Source: Perkinsus chesapeaki
Taxonomy: Eukaryota; Perkinsozoa; Perkinsida; Perkinsidae
Direction of reading: 5' to 3'
Assembly (NCBI GenBank): GCA_013115145.1
Contig: JAAPAO010000008.1
Coordinates: forward strand, 62,001-126,000
Length of the DNA: 64,000 bases
Position numbers and translations under genes: made by a program. Positions 1-11,482 of this stretch are shown here, one piece after another. The notes beneath the pieces are model-generated. The model did not search any database and was not told the origin of the DNA. It saw nothing but the letters and a program-made list of their open reading frames with translations. Positions within the stretch are counted from its first letter, which is position 1. Each line of letters begins with the position of its first letter.

Positions 1-2
1 AA

Positions 3-209
3 GAGTTTGAAAGGAGCGAGAGGGAAGCCAGACGGTTGGCGGCCATGGAAGAGGCAGCGGGCTTAGGAAGGGAAGGTCGCGGTGATGAGCGCAGTGGTGG
101 GCATGGACGCCGGGGGAATAGTGGGGGCAAGGGGAAAGGGAATCGACGAGGAGGCCGGTGGGAGGGCGGTAATCGCCGGAAGGCAGCCGCAGCAGCTCAG
201 AAAGTTTAA
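3..209 (+). CDS. C-terminal end of a basic Gly/Arg-rich protein (5' part outside the window)
   Basis: A reading frame is open from the left edge to a TAA at 207-209. The visible part begins with a charged helix-like stretch (EFERSEREARRLAAMEEAA) and then turns into a Gly/Arg/Asn-rich tail with RRG, GGK and RRGG runs, ending in a poly-Ala segment and QKV. Such RGG-like tails are common in RNA-binding or nucleolar proteins, but no domain is visible, so no function is assigned. The biased but ordered composition and the following AT-rich region support a true 3' gene end. The start lies upstream of the window. Confidence 0.55.
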   Translation, partial: EFERSEREARRLAAMEEAAGLGREGRGDERSGGHGRRGNSGGKGKGNRRGGRWEGGNRRKAAAAAQKV

Positions 210-661
210 TTGCTATGTGTTGAAAATTATGGCGTTGGGCCATTGTATACATTATTATCATTGTGTTTATTGAGGCATTTTCAAAGAGTCGGATGCTACT
301 TGAGTTAGTTTAAATGCTACTCCCGAAACCATCGAAAATTGGAGTCCTTTGACCTTCTCTAAACCGTCTCTATGCTTGGATAACTGACACGACTTTAATC
401 TCGTCACTAGTAGCTTTATTGGGAAAGAGCTGTGTTATTTGGTGTTATTCGTGCCCTTCACAAATAACCTTTACTGCTTCATCAGCAGCAGCTCATTCAA
501 AATGGATGTGATAGGTTTGCCTTGCTGGTTCTAAAAAGTGACTTGTTATATTTCTCCTGAGCGTGTTTTAGAAAGGAGGAGCTCAGAGTGGATGAAAGAG
601 TAAAATGATTGTGAGTTGGTAGTAGCCTCAAGTCGATCGGTAAATGATTTAGTACTTTATA
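210..661. other. Intergenic region, nothing recognised
   Basis: AT-richer sequence between the end of the basic protein and the RRM gene. Reading frames are short on both strands and no RNA gene or repeat is seen. It presumably holds the 3' UTR of the left gene and the promoter of the next. Confidence 0.5.
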
Positions 662-1050
662 ATGTCCAATTATCGTCCACTGCACTATAGCGCTGCCGCC
701 AATGCCCCCTCCAACCACGGCCATCCACCCGGCCCTCCGTTTCGTTTAGGACATCGGCACCCAGGAACTTCTCTCGCATTATGTGCCAGCCCGCCGGGTA
801 TCCGTCCTCGGTCTGTAATGCTGATGGCCAGCGACTTCACGCCGCTTGTGCTGAGCCATAGGACTGTGCAAGTCCTGTCTTACGGAGAGGCGGAGGAGCT
901 GAGTCGGACGGTGCTGCTGGCTAATATGCCTTTTCCGCAGTTCAACGGCCAGCAGAACTCGGACGCCCACGAAATCACCATTATTAAGTTCTATCACAAA
1001 TGGCTTAGTGAGTACGGCACTGTTAAGAAGGTATGAGTTGCCTGTAGCTC

Positions 1051-1088
<38 letters not shown>

Positions 1089-2703
1089 GAGCGCTGCCTC
1101 AGGTGGAGCCGTGCGATCCTCCTGGCTCGTTAATTTGCACTTTTACTCACAGAGACGCTGCCTTACGAGCAGTTACGGCGATGCACCAAAGTTGCCCAGT
1201 GGTGGCTGGCTCTCGAGGTGGAGCTCGAGAGGCTCAGGTAGTACTGGCGGCCACATTTTGGCGAATGCCCAGTGAAGTGGTAGGTCTTGGCTAGCTTGGC
1301 TTCAAGCAGGAGAAAGCTTCATTCGGTTGAGGGCCGTCAGGTGAGCCGCCTTCCTAAGGTTTGATGGTGACCAGTAAAGTGTCCATAGTTCTACTCGTAT
1401 GACAGTATGCTGCCATTCACCACCACTAGCGGCTTGGCTACTGACAAGAGAGCCTCCATTGCTGTTTGTATTAAGAATATCCCTCCGACTTCGTCGAGGG
1501 GGGAGATCTGTGCTGTTATTGGCTACTTTGCCAGAGTAATTGCGGTGGCAACATGCGCTCTGGTTGTTCATAGTTGCTGATGCTGCCTTAGTCTGCCTAC
1601 GTCCCTCCCGAGGCCCAGCCCAGAGGTAAGGTCACATGCTACTTCCGCTGTGCAGGAGAGGCCTATCTCGTAATGGCTGCCATCAACTACGCGTGCCGGG
1701 ATGGTCCACTCTACCTTGCCGAGGAAACATACCGCAATTTCGTAAGGGACTCCCATCATTTTAGCGCTACATGTTCGAGCAGTTTCCTCGCACCTGGATC
1801 ACTGGCCGTGTGTGTGCCTGCAGGGTGAAGGGTGATTTCGTTGCGAAGAGCAGGAGTAGGCATGTGCATGTTTGTCGGTGTATCTCCTATTTGCGGCAGA
1901 GCAACTGCCCTCGGTGGCACCGCTGCTGGCAACGGCACGGGACCCAGCTAAGGCTTTGGGAATCCTTTTGGATATGACACGTCAGAGGATCGAGGAAGAT
2001 ATCACTCCGGCGAGCGGCAGGAATCGACGGGTCACCAATGGGAGGGGAGCGAGCGAAAGCAGCACCAGTGGGATTGGAAGTATGCAGGCTCTGGGGATGG
2101 AACTTGCGCGCGAACGGGCAGAATCGGTTTCAGATGTCCGCTGCCCGCCAAGCTCGGCTCGGTCAACGCCTCGCTCTTCGGAGCCCCTTTTGGTACCACC
2201 AGCTGCATTTCAGGATCCCATTGGCAATTGTCTAGCTTTCAATGTAGAGTGTCCCCGGGCTAGGCCACCATCAGATGTGTACTGCCCTTTCAGCCCTTCG
2301 CCCTACATGCCTTGCGGAGGGCGTATGAGCTATTGCTGGCTTCGTGGTATACATCGGGAGCTTTGGTGCTACCTAAGCCTGACACTGGGCCGCATTATAG
2401 CCGCGGCGCCGCCCCAGCGAGGTGGGTTGGTGCTGTCTGTTTGGTGCCAAATGGGGTTCTGACGCTTCATATTACCATTGTTAAATCCATCAATAAAATC
2501 TTGGAGGCATCTGATATTTGTTATTTCAGGCAAGACCTTTATGAATCTGCTGCCCATGTACGAGGGCATCGGTCTGCAACAGCAGACCCCCACCAAGGAG
2601 AACGTCCTTTGTAGATTATTATTATTATTATTATTTCATCATCGGGGTTGTTATTACCATTGCAGGGTTGCATTGTCATATAAGGAAACGTTTGGTGGCT
2701 TAG
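662..2703 (+). CDS. RNA-binding protein with two RRM-like domains (multi-exon)
   Basis: The first exon starts at ATG 662 and runs to a GT donor near 1030. It ends in an RRM-type first half (RTVLLANMPFPQFNG, then LSEYGTVKK). The next exon, after the AG near 1102, supplies the second half (GSLICTFTHRDAALRAV). A second RRM is split between about 1437-1530 (AVCIKNIPPTSSRGEICAVI) and 1588-1740 (PRGKVTCYFRCAGEAY, MAAINYA). Further coding follows at about 1890-2330, a Ser/Pro-rich linker. A last exon at about 2530-2608 (GKTFMNLLPMYEGIG) joins across a TTA-repeat intron to a stop at 2703. Two RRMs imply single-stranded RNA binding. The family was not identified; eIF3b- or Mei2-like proteins were considered but not supported. 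Internal exon borders are approximate. Confidence 0.5.
1053..1085 (+). repeat. (CTG)11 microsatellite inside an intron
   Basis: Eleven perfect CTG units lie in the first intron of the RRM gene, between the donor near 1030 and the acceptor near 1102. In this position the run acts as an unusual acceptor-side tract. Confidence 0.9.
2615..2635 (+). repeat. (ATT)7 microsatellite
   Basis: Seven ATT units directly after the likely donor of the last intron of the RRM gene. Confidence 0.85.
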
Positions 2704-4293
2704 CACGTATTAGCGTTCCCATCATCTCCTGTGTTTCGTTCGTCAATATTTCGTTGAACTACCCTCAGAGTAAACTACCGTACAATAGCCGACCTAAACG
2801 AGGTGTACTCAACTGTAGGGGCAATAACCATCATCCGAAATACGACAGCCACACCTGTAGTAAAGAACGCCCAATCATCGGCCGTGGAGCGTGGTGGCCG
2901 ATGTGGTGCTCCGCCACGGCGGGAATGTCCCAGGCTAAAACTGATAGCCAGTTGCAAGTGGGCTTCCTTCGAGCAGCTTAACCAGCAGTCTTGCCCGCAA
3001 ACCATTCTTTCGGTTTGGGAACATGACGATATTAATACATCTGAATGCTCGGGGCTCGATGACGGAAAACCACAATGGGGAAGAACAATCTCGCCAGTTT
3101 GATCTTACCAGGTCGAATCAGATCTTCCTCGCTGGCCTTCGGTTCCGTGCTTTTACGAATAGGAAGTAGGGACGGTCGCTCCGCGCTCCACGACATGGTT
3201 CCCCTCCTGTCCATTCTGTGCACCAGAAAAATTGAGGAGAGCCCAGCTCGTATGAGTGTTATAGGAAGAAGCAATGCATTATGAGCGTTAGCAACTACCG
3301 CCCAGGCAGCCCCAACTTCAGGCGACTCTATTGAGAAGAGCGTCACCGCGTCACATTTCAAACGCGAGTGTGTCGACTGTAGCATGCAAGAAAGTTGCCT
3401 AATAGGCGGTGCCTATTCAACTCGCCACAGGAATGCTCGCTCCTCTACGTTGCTGTAGTGCTCTGCTTGTATACTGTAACAGAACCGATAAATGTCACTA
3501 CGGCAATATGAAGTGTCTGTAGATTTGAAGCTTTGCCCTTGCCGTCTATAGGGATTAGCTATACAGCTTGGTAGTGTCAGCTTGGTAGCTGGCATTCAGC
3601 CTACTCGAATATGTCATTTGCCCCCAAAGTTGCTGAGTTGCCCACCGACTAATCAATTCGTATAACGCTTATCAACGGGCTACCAGAAGAGACTGATGTT
3701 TATGGTTTAACCGTAAATAACAGTCTGTTGGTCGTACTAACCGTAACGGTTAGTACGAAAGCTGCTCGCGGCCACCGGTCATGGGTTCTAGTTCGCTCGC
3801 TTTGTCATCTCAACGTCATAATAACCTTTCGTGAGCGGTCAATTAGTTGCGACCGGCAGCGTTGTGACCGCTTGAGTTGTCTCCTTTTTCTCCCCAATTT
3901 GCAAGACATTATCCTTCCTGCCGGTTCTTATATTTAGCTGTGGGCATGAAACACCTGAAGGGATAATGAGCGTTGCACTTCTTACTATATCTCACGGTAC
4001 AGTGCCATCGGTTCGAACCATCGGTGTGTTGCAGTGTGAACGGCGGCGCATCGGTCACGTGTTCACCTACAGGTTTGTGATGGAGCACACGTGGGGTACG
4101 TCACGCTTGGGTGGAATGTTGCTCCATATGACTACAGCTTTCTTTATTGTCATCCGCCATGCTCTTTCGTTTAGTGCTGGTAGAATGCTGGGGTCGAAGT
4201 TGGTATCCAATTCTTGAGTCATCTATTCGCAAGGAGGCTTTAGTCTTGTGCGTGTTGTGTCAGCTCCGCTTAAACCCAGGTGATCTGGGATCC
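2704..4293. other. Long intergenic region without a convincing gene
   Basis: About 1.6 kb between the RRM gene and UDP-glucose dehydrogenase. Several open frames of 60-120 codons exist on both strands, but none shows a recognisable motif or a consistent splice pattern. The one striking element is the perfect palindrome at 3732-3758. Confidence 0.5.
3732..3758. repeat. Perfect 13-bp inverted repeat with a 1-nt centre
   Basis: The left arm TCGTACTAACCGT (3732-3744) is followed by a single A and then its exact reverse complement ACGGTTAGTACGA (3746-3758). It lies alone in an intergenic region about 530 bp upstream of the UGDH start. It could be a protein-binding palindrome, a cruciform or a remnant of a mobile element end. 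No coding context explains it. Confidence 0.85.
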
Positions 4294-6461
4294 ATGACCG
4301 CTACCACTTTCACCGACTATGATACCAATGGTGGAGGCCCAGCGTAAGTCTATGTGTGTTTGTGCGCCCGTCCGAATGAGATTAACTCATCAGAGTCTCG
4401 CCAATCCGTACTATCTGCACGACACGCATCTGCTGCATTGGCGCGGGATACGTCGGAGGCCCAACTATGGCCATGATTGCCTACAAGTGTCCGCATATCC
4501 AAGTAGCCTCTCCGTGGCTTCATCACATCATCATCACAATGAACATCATCACTCCACCAGGTCTGTGTCGTTGATGTATCCGAGCCTCGGATAGCTGCAT
4601 GGAATTCAAACAACTTGCCTATCTACGAGCCAGGCCTTGCTGAGGTACCCTTGTGTACATCTAGGCTTCTGGGATTGCCACATTCAGATCGTAAAGCACT
4701 GCCGCGGCCGTAATTTACATTTTTCAACAAATGTTGGTGCTGCCATCGCAGACTGCGATATCATCTTCGTATCGGTGAACACCCCGACCAAGTAGGGCTC
4801 GGCCGATTCCATGAAATACTCAAGATTTGCAGGAAGTATGGCCATGGGGCGGGAAGAGCTGCGAACCTCGCGCCCTGGGAAGGAGCCGGCAGGACGATTG
4901 CGGCACATTCTCGGGGACCGAAGATAATCATCGAGAAGAGCACGGTAGGCAAGGCAATCAAAATCTGGTATGATGATGTTGGATAGGTGCCGGTGAGGAC
5001 AGCCGCGGCACTACAGAGGGTCCTGGATGGCCAGGGTACCTCACAGAAATACGTCATACTTAGCAATCCCGAATTCCTCGCCGAAGGGACTGCAATGGCA
5101 GACCTGGCCGACCCAGACAGGGTAGGTGGTGGCACTGGTGAGGCGGTGAGGGAAGATCGTTCTTTTCAAGGTGCTTATAGGAGGGCCACAAAACAGTGAT
5201 GGTCGTTTTTCAATTGATGTTATAGCCGATGTCTACGCCAACTGGGTCCCACGTGAACGTATAATCACCACCAACTTGTGGTCCAGTGAACTTTCGAAGT
5301 TGGTTGCCAATGCATTTCTAGCCCAGCGAGTCTCCAGTAGGCCATACCAGCGGCAAGTGTGTGCGATTGGAGACCTTCCTCAGGCATCAACGCGATATCG
5401 ATGCTATGTGAGAAGACAGGAGCCGATGTCAGTGAAGTTGCCCACGCAATTGGTGATTGCTGGCTTCGAAGACTTCCATGGGATGCACTTCCCTCAGGCA
5501 CCGACTCCCGGATAGGGCCGAAGTTCCTGAATGCGTCCGTCGGATTCGGCGGGTCTTGCTTCCAGAAGGACATACTAAACCTAGTGTAAGTAGTGGGCAG
5601 ATGTGAGACAGAATAGGGCTTGGGCAGATACTTATGTGAGCAATTCAACCTTCCAGAAGTGGCGCGGTATTGGCGTCAAGTGGTGGAGATGAACGAGTTA
5701 CAGAAGACCCATTTTGTGAGCATCTGTTCGGTCACGCTCAGAAGGCGTTGGTCAGGTCCAGAAAATAATACATTCAATGTTCAACACAGTGCAAGGCAAG
5801 AAGATCTGTATTCTAGGCTTTGCTTTTAAAAAGGTGCAGCTGAAGCTTGTTTGACCGCCAGGCAGCAGTTCATCAGGATACCGGAGACACTCGAGAGTCG
5901 GCTGCCTTGTCGATATGCGCTCAACTCATGCACGATGGTGCGCTACTTCATGTGTATGATCCTCAAGTGACAAGAGAACAGGTGTCAATGCTTACTGATA
6001 AAGTGTGGGGAATATCGCCACGCTTAGGCTCTACTGGAGTTCTCTGATCATGGTATGTCGTTTGACTTTGATAAACAGTTTATAACTGCGGATCAGCCGG
6101 CCAGTGCGGCAAGTGAATCTCATGCCATTGTGGTGCTCACCGAATGGGACATGTAGCGGCCCTCTCATGCTTAGTGCGTAGTACATTGTTTGGCTAGGTT
6201 CAAGGAACTGCCCTATGAGGAATACTTTAATACGATGGTCAAGCCCGCCTTCATTTTCGATGGCAGAAATATTTTGAACCACCAGAGGTTCGTCATATGC
6301 AGCCAACGCTTTCGAAATACTCTTTGCTGCTGTTCAGTTTGGTGCGCATTGGTTTTGAGGTCCACGCCATCGGCAGGGCCGTGAGGGGCCGGTTGTCTGC
6401 TAAGAGCCTTTATCCGACCAGTCCTCGGTCTGTAGCAAGCTCGCCAGAACGATGCACGTGA
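4294..6461 (+). CDS. UGDH: UDP-glucose 6-dehydrogenase
   Basis: Oxidises UDP-glucose to UDP-glucuronate with NAD, in the cytosol, supplying precursors for glycans. I chose ATG 4294 ([14 protein letters not shown]). After the first intron comes the Rossmann motif [14 protein letters not shown] (about 4431-4470), then [71 protein letters not shown] and the catalytic box FGGSCFQKD with Cys codon 5557-5559. [34 protein letters not shown] and FIFDGRN follow. About a dozen introns of 36-60 nt interrupt it, and every join I followed keeps frame. In-frame stops (for example after VNTPTK) fall inside introns. All family landmarks are present in order, so the enzyme looks intact. The C-terminal extension after HAIGRA is Ser/Arg-rich and ends at TGA 6459-6461. 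Confidence 0.95.
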
Positions 6462-6895
6462 AATAATAAGGATCCCGGAAGGGACTGTCTCTTAAGAGAT
6501 TGCTGTTTTTTGGTACACATTATCCACCGAATTTATGAGACTCGAGTTGATTACAGTGTCGGTAAAATAACAAAAAATGCAGGCAATGTTTACACTTCGG
6601 TGCACCGGAACAGATGTATTGCGTCCAGTATCATCGAGGACTTCTTGAGTATTCCCCCGAACGCCTAGGCTTATTATCGACAATCGTTAACCGTTATGCG
6701 AAAGTACAACTTAGCGGCTACATGGAGTTCATCATACTAGTTGCTGCAACGCGGAGGTTGACCGTCCGAGGGTCTGGAAGGCCGCGATGGCCATCTATCC
6801 AAGGGGCGCGCGCAAATCGATCAGGTGATCGATTTGTCGGCGGCCAGCTACTTGCGCCCGTGTAGATCCCCATCGACATCCATCCACGCCTCATC
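6462..6895. other. Intergenic region upstream of RPS11
   Basis: About 430 bp between UGDH and RPS11. Only short frames without motifs are present. The part nearest 6896 should contain the RPS11 promoter and 5' UTR. Confidence 0.5.
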
Positions 6896-7674
6896 ATGGC
6901 CGATCAGGTACTACTAGGGTGGATTATAGGCATTGTTGATGGCACTAGTGGCTCAACTGTTAGTGGCATTGTGTGTTTGACGGTTCTCTAGCCCTAACTA
7001 TGTCTGATCTTGTCGGCTTTAATCACTTTCTGTGGTCTGTCATGTGTGGGTCGATGAATCATTAATACCGTTTAAGATTAACACCTTAAGTGCTTATTAA
7101 CCATTTGTTTTTATTTCAGCACGAGAAGGCTTTCCAGAAGCAGGACGCTGTCTTCCTTGGAAACAAGAGGGCCCTTAAGTCCAAGAAGGGTCTTCGCTGG
7201 TTCAAGAACGTTGGTCTTGGCTTCCAGACCCCTAAGGAGGCCATTGAGGGAACTTACATCGATAAGAAGTGTCCCTTCACTGGCAACGTCAGCATCCGTG
7301 GTCGTATTTTCCGCGGTATGGTGATCTCCAACAAGATGCAGAGGACTATTGTCGTTCGTCGCCATTATCTTCATTACATCAAGAAGTACAACCGTTTCGA
7401 GAAGAGGCACAGCAACACCGCCGTGCATTGCAGGTAGTATTCTTGCACGGGTTAAGAGTAGCGCTGTTAGTCCCTTGGACTATCGTTCGGTGATCATCTG
7501 TGCTACTGCTGTACTCATGTTCCTTTTTTCAGTCCTTGCTTCGAGGCCAAGGAAGGTGATATTGTGACCTGCGGTCAGTGCCGTCCTCTTAGCAAAACCG
7601 TGCGTTTCAACGTCTTGAAGCTCGAGAAGAACCAGATCTTCGGTACCGCCAAGAAGCAGTTCCGTCTCTTCTAA
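6896..7674 (+). CDS. RPS11: 40S ribosomal protein S11 (uS17)
   Basis: Small-subunit ribosomal protein that binds 18S rRNA. There are three exons: 6896-6907 (MADQ only), 7120-7433 and 7533-7674, totalling 468 nt or 155 aa, the normal family length. Exon 2 begins HEKAFQKQ and contains [33 protein letters not shown] and [18 protein letters not shown]. Exon 3 holds the uS17 signature region ([20 protein letters not shown]) and ends KKQFRLF. A tiny first exon followed by a long intron (about 210 nt) is common in ribosomal protein genes. Codons favour C-ending forms more than the neighbours do, as expected of a highly expressed gene. Confidence 0.97.
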
Positions 7675-7905
7675 GTAGCTGATGACACTCTGAAGGCCAA
7701 TGGATGATGACGGTCTGGGAAGATAGTCTCTTTCCGAATTTACCGCCGCTCTTGCGTTTGAAGTTTTTTATTCTGGATGGGGTATTAATCTAGAATGTAC
7801 TTCGAAGGATATATGATTCCTCTTCAAAGTCTGTATTAATTAATTCGACTAACAACGCAAGTTGGTGTCAATAATACATACACTTTAATCAGGAAACATG
7901 AACAC

Positions 7906-8931
7906 TTATAGCAGAATAGCACGACCATTGATCCAACCATGGAAGTCCCGCTGAGTGATACCTATACGCCCATCGTTACATAAAGCGTTCATAACGAATG
8001 TGAGCTCATCAGATCGGAAAGATATGCCGGCAACTTGACCTAAGATACGCGTAAATCTTTATAGTGCGTTATAAGGATATGGAGCTCACCACTGAGCAGA
8101 TTGAACTCATCGGCGTTCATCCCTTCTTGAGGATTTGACCTCGCATAGGAGTTGAACATTTGCTCCGTATCGGCGTTTTGTCGGCGAACTTGCTGACGAA
8201 CCTGTACTAAGTGTACTAAGTGTAAGATGCCAGGGGGGAACATCCTACCCGGTTGAGTTTTCTAGACTTCATAGCACCCATTACTGTTGCAAAGACTCCG
8301 ATAAGGAATACATAGAAGCCGAGGACGACTGCACCGAAGTACCTGTGGTACTGCTGCTGTTGTCCCTTGCTGCCTTAAAAGGCTCACCAGATCTGATTAT
8401 CCCATAGTGTGGCAAATGTCATAGTACCGAGGAAAATATACCAAATTCCTCTGCCGGTGAACCGTGTTAGAAAGGCGAAGTATTTGACAATGAAGGCCTA
8501 GTGGGGACGCCAGTGTGATAGGCGCTGGGTTGATGGGTTAGATTCACCTGGGCCTCTACGATACCTTTAAACCGGACTGGTGCGTCTAGGATGAACATTT
8601 TAGTGCCAAAGACCAAGAGATAGACACAGTCGATCAAATCGAAGGGAGCTATCTCGGTGAGGAATACCTGTGGGACTTGTCTGTGGGGCTTATGATCCTC
8701 TTTACCTCGATGGTAGATATGAGACTGGCGGCCACCACACAGCAGGCTGCCGAGAAGAATATGAGATCCATTGTCATCGACATTTGGGATGCATGAGCTT
8801 TCCAAGCCGCCACGGTGCTCACTACGTTCTGAGCACCTGGTTAACAGATGTCAGTTGGTCCGTAAAAGCTTACCTCCTTCGAGGTCGACTCGACGGAATC
8901 CTTGAGCGATAGGATTGGATGGGCGGCTCAT
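7906..8931 (-). CDS. COPI-associated family membrane protein
   Basis: Read on the minus strand from ATG at 8931 (MSRPSNPIAQGF) to TAA at 7906-7908. Spliced exons give VVSTVAAWKAHASQMSM, then hydrophobic segments LIFFSAACCVVAASLI, LIDCVYLLVFGTKMFI, TGRGIWYIFLGTMTFATLW and FGAVVLGFYVFLIGVFATVMG. This order, with the GRGxxYIFLG box, is that of the COPI_assoc family of Golgi/endosomal four-span membrane proteins. A cytosolic tail follows with an EF-hand-like pattern (NPQEGMNADEFNLLS, then SFRSDELTFVMNALCNDGRIGITQRDFHGW). It likely acts in Golgi-related trafficking. The family role is established only loosely and calcium binding by the tail is inference. It is convergent with RPS11 and divergent from the gene at 9617. 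Confidence 0.8.
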
Positions 8932-9616
8932 AAATAATAAGCTACCCGAAGAAAAGGTGTTGTAACTTACCACTAAAGGCTTACTCTTAAGAAAAGAGCA
9001 AACAAAACGGCTTCATTTGTAGCCGGTCATTTTCTAACACGGCAAATGCGATTAATACTGACGACACTGTATGGTGAAGTGGTTGATGTATGGCTCATAA
9101 CGTGGCCGGGTAACACGTACAAATGGCGCGCAAGACGAGGTACGCTAATCTAATGGGAAAGGCGTGCAATACACAGCTAAGAGCAAGCTACAGATGCGTA
9201 TCCTATATAGGGCAGTATTATGCCGTAGTTTAGGTATCCTGCTGAGCCGCTGTAGCCATTAATAACGTAAGAGTGATGGTATGAGATGAATAACTTCAAG
9301 ACGTGTCCCCGAGCGAGCATATGAAGAACGTACAGAGAGAACGCAAATTGTGCGGCACTAAGAGAGAAGGGACTAGAAGAACGCATATAGGAGCGCACCT
9401 TATGGAACAAAAGCCAGGGCTAATCGATAGTTGGTTAAGTAAATGCTTCAAAAGGAAAGATGAATTGGTTCGATTAAGATTCGAGGGCGCGCGCTTTTCG
9501 CTTTTGTTGATCTTTACCGTTGAAGCACGCAGGCACAGTCTCTAGAAGGAAGTGGGAGCAGGGAGTAGGTATATTACTCAGGTGACACCTATTTATCTAA
9601 TTTCTTTCATTTTCCA
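8932..9616. other. Shared upstream region of two divergent genes
   Basis: A 685-bp region between the starts of the COPI-associated gene (minus) and the dsRBD-like gene (plus). Only short frames without motifs occur. It must contain promoters for both directions. No core promoter motif could be named with confidence. Confidence 0.5.
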
Positions 9617-11482
9617 ATGGCTAATGCCGGCTTTGTTACATCCTCAAGAATTAAATCATCAACGGAGAGCAGCGGCAAAGAGGCCGGCGATGCCATATTA
9701 AAGAGTTTGACCAATGATGCGCATCTGGAGTCCCCACTAGTTGTAGGCCGCCAGGCAGCTACTAGACTTTTTGATTTTTGCACTGAAGCCTGGTCTAAGG
9801 ACTCTCATGCTCGACCTAAAGATATGTGTAGCTATCGCTACCGTATGGACAGTGGTGAGATCACCGCCACGGTTATTCTGCGTCTTCCGGGTCGCACGAA
9901 CCCTATGGTTGTGCCCAACTCCCAGAACTGGTTCAGGAATCGCTCTAACGCTCAGAACGCGGCCGCCTTGCGAGCTCTGGTCGAGCTTGGTGTAGTGAGG
10001 CGCCCCACCAAGCGCGAGGAGGATGCTATCTTTGGTGACAACTTGGTGGACTTCCATAAATTGGTTGCCGAAGAGCAATCTTCTGAAACTAAAACAGAGA
10101 AGAAGTCGTCGGAGAATTGCACCACTGTTGGGCGTGCTCCCCCTCAATTTAATGGTCCCTACGCTCAATACAAGGCCCCTATGTTACCTCATCCCCGCTG
10201 GGTTGGCAAACCTACTTGGCGTTCTCTCAAATCATCTAAATCAGCATCACCAGTATCCTCTATTGGTTCGTATGAAGGTTGCGCTGAACCTACTCCTAAA
10301 TCCTATCCAGGCTATCACCTGTCACAGAGGCAAAACAGTGGTGATGCATCTACCCTTGCCGATAGTGAAAGCAGCGTTAGTATTAGGAATGTTATAGTTG
10401 ACGGTGCTCAAACGGTTGATAGATTTGGCGTCCGTCAGCAGCACCATCACACTACGGCTGAGGATGCTGCGGGTCACCATGGTTACTATTACGCTGAAGA
10501 TGGCTACTATCAAGGTCCTGCTCAAGAAGCATCTGGTCTACAGCAACAACAGTATGGTGATTATTATCATAATGGTTACTATCATCACCCTATGCACTCT
10601 GGTGTGTACTATAGTGTAGCCGCCGCCCCCCAGCCATTGAGCGCATCGCCTGATGGTGGGTCTCCCTATGCTGACAGCTCCTACTCACCGTACTCAACGA
10701 GTGGATATGCCACTTGTACTACTACGACTTCGGTGACCCAGGGTCATACTCCTCAATTCTTCAGTGAGGGTGGTAATGTAGCATCACAGCATTCCACTGC
10801 TGCTTCTGCTCCTCACTATGGTAGTATTCAATACCACCACCACCATCCTCATCATCATCAACAGCAAGTATCCCGGCATAACACAGGCTTTTCCGAGGGA
10901 TGTACTGGCCGCTACTGCCCGACAGTGTATGGGCATCCACAACAGCAGCAGGCTATGCAGCATCAACATCCCTCCTCTGGCATATGCCCTATGCCAACAG
11001 CGCCATCACAGGGCTATAATGTGGCCGGCATACCACCACCGCCTCCTCCTCCGTTAAACCCGTCCCAGTATGGAGCATACCATCATAGGGGTAGCAGCTG
11101 GGACAATCAGGGAGAAATGGAGGTGGTGCCGGCTGCTGCTGCTGCTCACTCGGTCTATCATACTAATGGTGCACCTTGTCTTCCCTGTCAATCCGGGTAT
11201 GAAGATTATCAGCCGTTGTATTATGGTAATATGATGGCATATCCAAATGGTGGTGGTACCGCTCCTCCTCCTCTTCCTCATAATCACAGTTATGGTATTC
11301 ATCACCATGGTGGTTATATGATGAGCTCTGGTGGTTACCTACCTTACATGACCCAACAACAACAACCACCACCGCCACCCTCCTCCTATCAAGTTGATCG
11401 ACAATCCCATCGTGTATGTATTAACAATGACGCAGATGGTTGGACTCCACGTACCGGTGTTGAAGGGGGATATGAGGTCTAG
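9617..11482 (+). CDS. dsRBD-like protein with a long Tyr/His/Gln/Pro-rich tail
   Basis: A single uninterrupted 621-codon frame from ATG 9617 to TAG, unusual beside intron-rich neighbours. Residues about 72-135 resemble a double-stranded RNA-binding fold: a strand pattern (ITATVILRLPG), then a basic loop and a helix NAQNAAALRALVELGVV that matches the dsRBD C-terminal helix. From about residue 190 on the protein is low-complexity: poly-His runs, poly-Gln, Tyr-Gly-His repeats, PPPPPP, poly-Ala. Such a prion-like tail suits an RNP-granule or RNA-binding role, which is inference. The dsRBD match is moderate and other alpha-beta folds are possible. The reverse strand shows several long antisense frames caused by the biased composition. 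Confidence 0.7.
   Translation: MANAGFVTSSRIKSSTESSGKEAGDAILKSLTNDAHLESPLVVGRQAATRLFDFCTEAWSKDSHARPKDMCSYRYRMDSGEITATVILRLPGRTNPMVVPNSQNWFRNRSNAQNAAALRALVELGVVRRPTKREEDAIFGDNLVDFHKLVAEEQSSETKTEKKSSENCTTVGRAPPQFNGPYAQYKAPMLPHPRWVGKPTWRSLKSSKSASPVSSIGSYEGCAEPTPKSYPGYHLSQRQNSGDASTLADSESSVSIRNVIVDGAQTVDRFGVRQQHHHTTAEDAAGHHGYYYAEDGYYQGPAQEASGLQQQQYGDYYHNGYYHHPMHSGVYYSVAAAPQPLSASPDGGSPYADSSYSPYSTSGYATCTTTTSVTQGHTPQFFSEGGNVASQHSTAASAPHYGSIQYHHHHPHHHQQQVSRHNTGFSEGCTGRYCPTVYGHPQQQQAMQHQHPSSGICPMPTAPSQGYNVAGIPPPPPPPLNPSQYGAYHHRGSSWDNQGEMEVVPAAAAAHSVYHTNGAPCLPCQSGYEDYQPLYYGNMMAYPNGGGTAPPPLPHNHSYGIHHHGGYMMSSGGYLPYMTQQQQPPPPPSSYQVDRQSHRVCINNDADGWTPRTGVEGGYEV

Noticed and set aside
4761-5648. Minus-strand ORFs opposite UDP-glucose dehydrogenase
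   Set aside because: The plus strand carries all UGDH motifs with consistent splicing; the minus frames show no motif and are shadows.
10322-11378. Several antisense or alternate-frame ORFs rich in Met/Val/Ile
   Set aside because: They arise from the CAT/CAC/CAA-rich low-complexity coding sequence of the 621-codon plus-strand gene.
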